Shown here: piece after piece, positions 7,303 through 12,082 of the stretch
Numbering within the stretch: position 1 is the stretch's first letter
Layout of the letters: each line of letters starts with the position of its first letter
Origin: Chryseobacterium sp.
Lineage (GTDB): Bacteria > Bacteroidota > Bacteroidia > Flavobacteriales > Weeksellaceae
NCBI GenBank assembly: GCA_030146295.1
Contig: JASLCD010000172.1
Span: 1-12,082, forward strand
Reading direction: 5' to 3'
Length of the DNA stretch: 12,082 nucleotides
Position numbers and translations under genes: made by a program
The notes under the pieces: model-generated
What the model saw: only the letters and a program-made list of their open reading frames with translations
Told to the model about the DNA's origin: nothing
Databases searched by the model: none

Positions 7303-7355
7303 GGCTAAAGCCTGTATGATGTACAGATACATAATAAGCGGGCTAAAGCCCGCTT
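7303..7355. repeat. REP-like palindromic intergenic repeat (GGCTAAAGCC units)
   Basis: The ten-base palindrome GGCTAAAGCC occurs twice, at 7303-7312 and 7341-7350. The second copy sits in a longer hairpin, AAGCGGGC-TAAA-GCCCGCTT, at 7336-7355. Between them TGTAT (7313-7317) pairs with ATACA (7327-7331). It lies in the space between the peptide terminator and the convergent GNAT/hydrolase gene. The structure resembles short REP-type elements scattered through flavobacterial intergenic regions; genome-wide repetition is inferred, not shown here. Confidence 0.65.
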
Positions 7356-7368
7356 CTATTGATATCAA

Positions 7369-7398
7369 AATCTATCTGAATACCTTTTGAGATAGGTT
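7369..7398 (-). terminator. Possible weak terminator hairpin after the GNAT/hydrolase gene
   Basis: AATCTATCT at 7369-7377 pairs with AGATAGGTT at 7390-7398 with one imperfect pair and a 12-base loop. It starts four bases after the stop of the minus-strand gene and is followed on that strand by TTTTGAT. The stem is AT-rich and the T run is short. Confidence 0.35.
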
Positions 7399-7402
7399 AT
7401 CT

Positions 7403-8911
7403 TTATTTAAGATAGGTTTCGTACAGATCTTTTCTCCGGTCTTTCATCACCTGAACAGATCCGTTGTGATGGAGATCTTTTAGCAGATTAAGGTCTACAT
7501 CTACAATCAGGGTCATTTCTGTGTTCGGAGTTGCTTCTCCTTTCACGGCATTGGATGGGAAAGCAAAATCAGAAGGGGTAAATACAGCCGCCTGCCCAAA
7601 CTGAATATCCATATTATTGACTTTTGGAAGATTCCCTACACAGCCAGCAATGGCTACATAACATTCATTTTCTATAGCTCTTGCGGCAGCACAGTGACGT
7701 ACTCTCATATAGGCGTTTTGAGTGTCTGTCAGATAAGGCACAAACAGGATTTTCATCCCCTGATCGGCCAGGATTCTTGGTAATTCCGGGAATTCTACGT
7801 CGTAGCAGATCACAAGACCTATTTTACCACAGTCTGTATCAAAAACTTTGATTTCATTTCCTCCTTTCATCCCATAATATCTCTTTTCATTCGGAGTAAT
7901 ATGAATTTTTCGATATTCATCCATACGCCCGTCACGGTGAAGAAGGTAACTTACATTGTACAAATCATTATTATCACTGTCAAATACAGGCATACTGCCG
8001 GAAATAATATTCACGTTGTAACTGATGGCCAGTTCTGAGATCTTATTTTTGATCTGTTCGGTAAGCTTAGCCAGTTCTATCATACTGTCTCTTTCGGAAA
8101 GATTATTGAAAGGAGCCAGCAAAGGCGTGTTGAATAGCTCCGGGAACAGGACAAAATCAGACTTATAATCTCCCATCACATTTACGAAGAATTCCACCTG
8201 CTCATAAAAAGCTTCTATGTCTTTAAAAGTTCTCATCTGCCACTGTACCAGTCCAAGACGGATAATGCTGTCCTGCATCGTATTTGGTTTTCTGCTGTAA
8301 TAAATGTTATTCCACTGTAGAAGAACCGCATTCTCTCTGGAAGCTTCATCTTCCGGAAGATATTTTTTCAGGATTCTTATCGGAAGAAAATTATTGGAAA
8401 GCTGGAAAGACAATACCGGATCATAGATTTCCTTATCTCTTACTTTTCGGATATATTCTCTTGGAGAAAATTCGTGGCTGTATTTATGATAATTCGGGAT
8501 TCTTCCCCCCAAAACGATGGATTTTAAATTTAATAATTCACAAAGTTCTTTTCGGGCATCATAAAGTCTCCTTCCCAAACGCAGTTCACGAAACTCCGGA
8601 TCCACAAAGACTTCTATTCCGTACAGAACATTTCCTGTGGAAGTGTGGGTATTGAACGTATAATTTCCTGTAATATCACTATAGGTATGATCATCCCCGA
8701 ATTCTTCATAATTGACAATAATGGAAAGCGCTACAGCTGCCAGTTTTCCGTCAACGGTGATACAGATCTGCCCGTTAGGAAACATTTTTGTAAGCTTATC
8801 AATACTTTTTTTGGACCAGATGGACTCCGACATTTGCGGATAGGCCCTTTTCATCGTTTCCGCCAGCTCATTATAATCCTGAAGGGTCAGGTTTCTTGTT
8901 TCTATTTGCAT
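7403..8911 (-). CDS. Bifunctional GNAT acetyltransferase / carbon-nitrogen hydrolase
   Basis: This is a 502-residue cytoplasmic protein with two enzyme domains. Residues 1-170 look like a GCN5-related N-acetyltransferase: YGIEVFVDPEFR at 97-108 followed by RLGRRLYDAR at 111-120 is the acetyl-CoA-binding motif A. Residues 216-480 form a nitrilase-superfamily amidohydrolase with the full Glu-Lys-Cys triad: E258 in FPELF, K335 in YRKIHITP and C369 in VICYDVEFPE. The two are joined by a linker of about 45 residues. The same architecture and length are known in Bacillus subtilis YhcX and many Bacteroidota proteins, so this is an established fusion and not an assembly artefact. Likely activity is hydrolysis of an amide in a small molecule, with acetyl transfer by the first domain; the substrate is unknown. 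A TAAATTTA box lies 16 bases upstream of the start. The gene stands alone. Confidence 0.93.
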   Translation of the reverse strand: MQIETRNLTLQDYNELAETMKRAYPQMSESIWSKKSIDKLTKMFPNGQICITVDGKLAAVALSIIVNYEEFGDDHTYSDITGNYTFNTHTSTGNVLYGIEVFVDPEFRELRLGRRLYDARKELCELLNLKSIVLGGRIPNYHKYSHEFSPREYIRKVRDKEIYDPVLSFQLSNNFLPIRILKKYLPEDEASRENAVLLQWNNIYYSRKPNTMQDSIIRLGLVQWQMRTFKDIEAFYEQVEFFVNVMGDYKSDFVLFPELFNTPLLAPFNNLSERDSMIELAKLTEQIKNKISELAISYNVNIISGSMPVFDSDNNDLYNVSYLLHRDGRMDEYRKIHITPNEKRYYGMKGGNEIKVFDTDCGKIGLVICYDVEFPELPRILADQGMKILFVPYLTDTQNAYMRVRHCAAARAIENECYVAIAGCVGNLPKVNNMDIQFGQAAVFTPSDFAFPSNAVKGEATPNTEMTLIVDVDLNLLKDLHHNGSVQVMKDRRKDLYETYLK

Positions 8912-8927
8912 TTGATGTAATTTTACT

Positions 8928-8955
8928 TAAATTTAGGGAAAATATTTTACTTCAA
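8928..8955 (-). promoter_or_regulatory. Possible promoter of the GNAT/hydrolase gene
   Basis: On the minus strand a TTG (8953-8955) is followed after 17 bases by TAAATTTA (8928-8935), close to the TTG...TAnnTTTG pattern of Bacteroidota promoters. The spacing is slightly short and the last base of the -7 box differs, so this is tentative. Confidence 0.35.
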
Positions 8956-9000
8956 TCCTTATAGAAAAGTACTTCCCAACTATTTATACAAAATTTAACA

Positions 9001-9388
9001 GTGGATATCTCCGAAATGTTACAAACAGCAGTTCACTCAAATAATTATTGGAAACATTCTGATTTCAGCGTTGTAATAAAGACACTTAAACCCCATTATA
9101 ATATTAATATAGAAATGGATACAGAAAAAGTTGTTGTTCTGCTTTCAGGAGATAAAACCATCGGATATATCTGTTTGAATTATCCTCTGATTTTGATAGA
9201 AAGTCAATATGCTTTAGAAGTAAAAAATGTTCTTCATACATTTCATGATATAGAATACAATTATTGTCGATACGCTATCTACTCCCTATCTGTCTGTAGA
9301 TCCTGATTTTTATAATGCTTATTTTGATTTTATGGAAAACCTGAATGCTTTTTCTGCTGAAGATTTTTATTTTTACAATATAAATTAA
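9001..9388 (+). pseudogene. Small hypothetical gene broken by a +1 frameshift
   Basis: The reading frame opens with GTG at 9001 (an ATG follows at 9016) and runs to TGA at 9304-9306. The next forward frame is open from 9254 to a TAA at 9386-9388 and continues with protein-like sequence: TPYLSVDPDFYNAYFDF, then NLNAFSAEDFYFYNIN. Joining the frames anywhere between 9254 and 9303 gives a product of about 128 residues, with the first 85 or so from the first frame. This suggests one inserted base (or two lost) in a once intact gene, a programmed shift, or a sequencing error. The repetitive tract CTATCTACTCCCTATCTGTCTGTAG is a plausible slip site. I do not recognise the family. It looks soluble, with mixed alpha/beta sequence and no signal peptide. 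The start is uncertain because no promoter or clear ribosome site is visible. Confidence 0.6.
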
Positions 9389-9418
9389 AAATCATTCTTG
9401 TCCGATTAACCTAAAGCT

Positions 9419-9582
9419 TAATTAGCAGGTCGCTCCTCTGGAGCTTTATTTTTTATGGGAACATCTTTTTTTCTAATAACAGAAGATCCCGACGGGATCA
9501 AATCCAGCTCCACTGGGAGCTAACTATTAATAGAACATATTTGTTTTAAAATTATAGCTCCGGAGGAGCGGCCTGTTAATTC
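9419..9582. repeat. Composite inverted-repeat element (MITE/REP-like, non-coding)
   Basis: Two imperfect 35-base inverted arms at 9419-9453 and 9548-9582 bound this element. Each arm has its own small palindrome: GCTCC-TCT-GGAGC at 9432-9444 and GCTCC-GGA-GGAGC at 9557-9569. Between the arms lie two further hairpins, GATCCCG-A-CGGGATC at 9485-9499 and AGCTCC-ACTG-GGAGCT at 9506-9521, separated by AT-rich spacers. There is no coding potential. The design resembles palindromic intergenic repeats or miniature non-autonomous elements of flavobacteria. No target-site duplication is obvious. It accounts for most of the gene-free stretch between 9389 and 9660. Confidence 0.7.
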
Positions 9583-9660
9583 ATGCAGTAAATATTGATA
9601 TTTCCAATGTATTTATACTTTTTATCGGAGAGTAATGATTATATTAAATTTTATTAGCTA

Positions 9661-9942
9661 ATGAAACCGTACGCAGTAACTTTACTCATAAATACCTTAC
9701 TTATTTTGATTTTAAGAATCTTTTATCCTTACTCAATCATTAATCTTTTACATAATTTCAACTTGTTTTCAGCATCTGAACTCAATGTTGAGGAAGTGAA
9801 AACTTTTGTTTATGTGTATATGGCTGGATCAATATTTTTAAACTATCTTATTTTCCATAAGCATATACTTTTCAAACTGGTATATTGCCTGTTAATTGCT
9901 TTAAATATTTTACTGATCATTTCTTTTTTAAAACAATTTTAA
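9661..9942 (+). CDS. Small hypothetical multi-pass membrane protein
   Basis: This is a 93-residue, strongly hydrophobic protein that I do not recognise. Three likely membrane segments are visible at about residues 5-21, 50-64 and 70-90, with a more polar loop (NLFSASELNVEEVK, 34-47) between the first and second. A few basic residues (R19, and K/H around 67-72) flank the segments. No family motif is visible. It follows the composite inverted repeat and precedes the small soluble gene at 9980 by 37 bases on the same strand, so the two may be co-transcribed. It is AT-rich like the rest of this strip. A small accessory or immunity-type membrane protein is possible but unsupported; that it is expressed at all is inferred only from the clean frame and start. 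Confidence 0.55.
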   Translation: MKPYAVTLLINTLLILILRIFYPYSIINLLHNFNLFSASELNVEEVKTFVYVYMAGSIFLNYLIFHKHILFKLVYCLLIALNILLIISFLKQF

Positions 9943-9979
9943 TAGATTTCTCCCAACATACAACATTATACTATAAATT

Positions 9980-10282
9980 ATGCAAGAGTTGATTGAGCAA
10001 AAAATTCGGGAGTATGATACAGAAATGGAAAATTTTGAAATTTCATTTACTGATCATACCTTATCAATAGACGACTTAATTAGTTTATATAAATTTAGAA
10101 ATGAGATAGCAAGCACTGAAGATGCAAAGAAACTAACAAAAAAAATTCATGATGATTTCTGCCTGATAAAACAACAGTGTCATGAAAACATCAAGTTTGT
10201 TACTGCGAGATATGATGGAATGGCTAGAATATTTTTTTTCAGTGAAGATTATTCTATAATTTTCTCAGATCATCAATCTTAA
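9980..10282 (+). CDS. Small hypothetical soluble protein
   Basis: This is a 100-residue protein that I do not recognise. The first two thirds are charged and probably helical (for example LIEQKIREYDTEMENFE, then EDAKKLTKKIHDDF), with two Cys at about 61 and 67. The C-terminus changes to aromatic beta-like sequence (ARIFFFSEDYSIIF). There is no signal peptide or membrane segment. It lies 37 bases after the small membrane-protein gene on the same strand and stops just before the terminator hairpin shared with guaA. The frame is clean and the composition is protein-like, so I believe it is a gene, but I cannot assign a role. A lineage-specific accessory protein is the most I would infer. Confidence 0.6.
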   Translation: MQELIEQKIREYDTEMENFEISFTDHTLSIDDLISLYKFRNEIASTEDAKKLTKKIHDDFCLIKQQCHENIKFVTARYDGMARIFFFSEDYSIIFSDHQS

Positions 10283-10286
10283 CAAA

Positions 10287-10315
10287 AAAATCCCGCCCAA
10301 AACGGGCAGGATTTT
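10287..10315. terminator. Bidirectional terminator between the small gene and guaA
   Basis: AAAATCC-C-GCCC and GGGC-A-GGATTTT flank a five-base loop. On the plus strand the stem has one C/A mismatch; on the minus strand the same position is a U-G wobble, and a U run follows. It is therefore strongest as the guaA terminator while also serving the convergent small gene. Confidence 0.88.
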
Positions 10316-10338
10316 ATATTGCAAATTCAAGTCAAAAA

Positions 10339-11868
10339 TTATTCCCACTCAATCGTTGCAGGCGGTTTGCTTGAAATATCGTAAGCTACTCTGTTGATTC
10401 CTCTTACTTCGTTGATAATTCTGCTTGAAACAGTATCCAAGAACTCGTAAGGAAGTCTGCTCCATGTTGCAGTCATAAAGTCAATAGTGTTGGCAGAACG
10501 AACTACTGCTGTGTATTCGTAAGTTCTTTCGTCTCCCATTACTCCTACAGATTTTACCGGAAGAAGGACTACAAATGCCTGAGATACTTTTTCGTAAAGG
10601 TCATTTTTGTATAATTCTTCGATGAAGATATCGTCAGCTTCCTGAAGGATTCTTACTTTCTCAGCATCTACCGCTCCCAATACTCTGATTCCTAATCCAG
10701 GACCTGGGAAAGGGTGTCTGTATACCAGGTGATGAGGAATACCCAATTCTTCTCCTACTCTTCTTACTTCGTCCTTGAAAAGCTCTCTTAATGGCTCTAA
10801 TAATTCGAATTCCATATCTTCAGGAAGTCCTCCCACATTGTGATGAGACTTGATTACTGCAGATGGTCCGTTAACAGACTGGCTCTCGATAACGTCAGGA
10901 TAAATGGTTCCCTGAGCTAAGAATTTTGCTCCTTCAATTTTGTGAGATTCTTCGTCAAAAACATGGATGAATTCGTTTCCGATGATTTTTCTTTTCGCTT
11001 CAGGATCGTCCACACCAGCTAGTTTTGAAAGGAATCTTTCCTGAGCATCTACCATTTTAATGTTCATATGGAAATGCTCTCCATACTGATCCATTACTTT
11101 TTTCCCTTCGTCCTTTCTCAATAATCCCGTATCTACGAAGATACAAGTTAACTGATCACCGATGGCTTTGTGGATCAAAACAGCGGCTACAGAAGAGTCT
11201 ACTCCTCCGGAAAGTCCAAGGATCACTTTGTTGTCTCCTACTTTCTCACGGATTTCCTCAACTGTTTTTTCTATATAGTTGGTCAGTTTCCAGTTTTTCT
11301 CTGAGTTACAGATTCCGAAAACAAAATTTTCAAGCATTTTCCCTCCTTCTTCTGTATGAGAAACTTCCGGGTGGAACTGAACGCAGAAGATTTTTTTATC
11401 TTCATTGGAGATAGAAGCAATTACACCTGATTTCGCATTTAATTCAAAACCTGCAGGCAGTTCTCCTACTTCGTCAAAGTGGCTCATCCAAACGACAGAG
11501 TTCTGAGTAACTCCTTTCAGTAAAGAGCTTTCTTTAACGATCTCAAGGTTTGCTTTTCCGTATTCTCCTTTTTCTCCTTTGTTTACTTTTCCTCCTAAAA
11601 GGTGAGCAGTCATCTGCATTCCGTAGCAGATTCCCAATACAGGAACTCCCTGCTCATATAATTCTTTTTCAACCAGGTGAGCATTTTCTGCATTCACAGA
11701 GCTTGGTCCACCGGAAAGGATGATTCCTTTTGGCTGTTTTGCTAAAATATCTTGTAATGGTGTATTGTAAGGTAAGATTTCAGAGTACACTCCCATCTCA
11801 CGGATTCTTCTTCCGATAAGCTGGTTGTACTGGGATCCGAAATCTAAAATAATAATACCGTTGTTCAT
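10339..11868 (-). CDS. guaA: GMP synthase (glutamine-hydrolysing)
   Basis: This cytoplasmic enzyme of 509 residues makes GMP from XMP, ATP and glutamine, the last step of guanine nucleotide synthesis. The N-terminal class I glutamine amidotransferase domain has SGGPSS at 52-57, the nucleophile C81 in GICYGMQ, and H166/E168 in QFHPEVSHTEEG. The ATP-pyrophosphatase domain follows with its P-loop SGGVDSS at 220-226. The C-terminal dimerisation domain carries RHPFPGPGLGIRVLG and ends PATIEWE, the usual GuaA C-terminus. Length is close to E. coli GuaA (525). All key residues are present. It is read in the same direction as the likely purD at the right edge, but that gene has its own terminator and a repeat lies between, so they are probably separate transcripts. 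I see no purine-riboswitch structure in the upstream 120 bases. Confidence 0.98.
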   Translation of the reverse strand: MNNGIIILDFGSQYNQLIGRRIREMGVYSEILPYNTPLQDILAKQPKGIILSGGPSSVNAENAHLVEKELYEQGVPVLGICYGMQMTAHLLGGKVNKGEKGEYGKANLEIVKESSLLKGVTQNSVVWMSHFDEVGELPAGFELNAKSGVIASISNEDKKIFCVQFHPEVSHTEEGGKMLENFVFGICNSEKNWKLTNYIEKTVEEIREKVGDNKVILGLSGGVDSSVAAVLIHKAIGDQLTCIFVDTGLLRKDEGKKVMDQYGEHFHMNIKMVDAQERFLSKLAGVDDPEAKRKIIGNEFIHVFDEESHKIEGAKFLAQGTIYPDVIESQSVNGPSAVIKSHHNVGGLPEDMEFELLEPLRELFKDEVRRVGEELGIPHHLVYRHPFPGPGLGIRVLGAVDAEKVRILQEADDIFIEELYKNDLYEKVSQAFVVLLPVKSVGVMGDERTYEYTAVVRSANTIDFMTATWSRLPYEFLDTVSSRIINEVRGINRVAYDISSKPPATIEWE

Positions 11869-11907
11869 TGTTGATAATTGATAAATGATGATTAATTTAA
11901 AAGCTTT

Positions 11908-11981
11908 AAGCTATGAGCTTCAGGCTATAAGCTTTCTATACTGCAATAAGCATACTGCCTGTAGCCTAAAGCCTATTGCTT
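11908..11981. repeat. Imperfect inverted repeat between purD and guaA
   Basis: A 25-base arm at 11908-11932 matches the reverse complement of 11957-11981 at 19 of 25 positions, built from repeated AGGCTA/AAGC words. The loop between is about 24 bases. The first arm is also partly self-complementary (AAAGCTT...AAGCTTT around 11900-11935). It is non-coding and resembles the scattered palindromic repeats of flavobacterial intergenic regions. It may fold in the guaA leader if transcription starts upstream of it. Confidence 0.6.
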
Positions 11982-11995
11982 CTTAACTGTTTTAC

Positions 11996-12030
11996 AAAAA
12001 AAGACTTGGAATTGTTCCAAATCTTTTTTC
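11996..12030 (-). terminator. Rho-independent terminator of the purD-like gene
   Basis: On the minus strand AAGATTTGGAA and TTCCAAGTCTT pair over 11 positions (one U-G wobble) around a three-base loop, followed by a seven-base T run. It lies 14 bases or so after the stop of the truncated gene at the window edge. Confidence 0.88.
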
Positions 12031-12040
12031 GTGATTTTTA

Positions 12041-12082
12041 TTAAAACTTTCCGATGTCTTCTCTGTAGAAGCCGTAATCGAA
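12041..12082 (-). CDS. purD: Phosphoribosylamine-glycine ligase, C-terminal end only (partial)
   Basis: Only the last 13 codons and the TAA stop are in the window; the rest lies beyond the right edge. The tail reads FDYGFYREDIGKF, which fits the conserved C-terminus of PurD (YR-x-DIG preceded by a beta strand). PurD joins glycine to 5-phosphoribosylamine in purine synthesis. A strong terminator follows on the same strand, and guaA, another purine gene, lies downstream in the same direction, which supports the call. Because only 13 residues are visible, the assignment remains probable, not certain. Confidence 0.7.
   Translation of the reverse strand, partial: FDYGFYREDIGKF

Noticed and set aside
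7303..7355. CRISPR array from the repeated GGCTAAAGCC units
   Set aside because: There are only two short copies, with no regular spacer series and no cas genes nearby.
8284..8920. Two plus-strand ORFs (8284-8655 and 8645-8920) opposite the GNAT domain
   Set aside because: They are antisense shadows of the GNAT/hydrolase gene, with no protein-like features of their own.
9332..9388. Separate tiny gene starting at the ATG at 9332
   Set aside because: It is better explained as the tail of the frameshifted gene, because protein-like sequence in the same frame extends upstream of this ATG.
11869..11995. Purine riboswitch upstream of guaA
   Set aside because: The three-way junction with conserved loops is not visible; the structure present is a simple imperfect inverted repeat.

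Overview
The window is AT-rich chromosomal DNA from a member of the Bacteroidota, most likely Flavobacteriia of the Chryseobacterium type. This rests on the style of the secreted proteins (short signal peptides ending in FSQ, FGQ or FAQ), two exact TAnnTTTG-type -7 promoter boxes, a lipoprotein with a CKDDN start, and a small Cys-rich peptide with the 'LSREQLKGIAG' leader seen in Chryseobacterium bacteriocin-like peptides. The genus is inferred from recognition, not from a search.

Layout: (1) 1-2216, plus strand: a lipocalin-like surface lipoprotein with its own terminator, then a two-gene unit of a secreted SGNH/GDSL hydrolase and a secreted TPR protein. (2) 2224-5998, minus strand: a DEAD-box RNA helicase that meets the TPR gene at a shared bidirectional terminator, a secreted FG-GAP/VCBS-like protein, and an ABC1/UbiB-family kinase-like protein just upstream of it. 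(3) 6086-7247, plus strand: a second secreted TPR protein, then a 54-residue Cys-rich bacteriocin-like peptide gene (7024-7188) with its own terminator. (4) 7303-8911: palindromic intergenic repeats and a minus-strand gene fusing a GNAT acetyltransferase domain to a nitrilase-family amidohydrolase. (5) 9001-10282, plus strand: an accessory-looking strip with a frameshifted small gene, a composite inverted-repeat element of about 165 bp, and two unrecognised small genes (one membrane, one soluble). (6) 10287-12082, minus strand: guaA (GMP synthase), another inverted repeat, and the last codons of what appears to be purD, so two purine-biosynthesis genes run in the same direction at the right edge.

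Most genes are ordinary housekeeping or envelope genes. The parts most worth a second look are the Cys-rich peptide with three CPxxx pentads, the three families of palindromic intergenic repeats, the frameshifted gene with its orphan neighbours, and promoter boxes placed so close to two start codons that the mRNAs may be leaderless. I found no CRISPR array, tRNA, rRNA, transposase or recognisable defence system.
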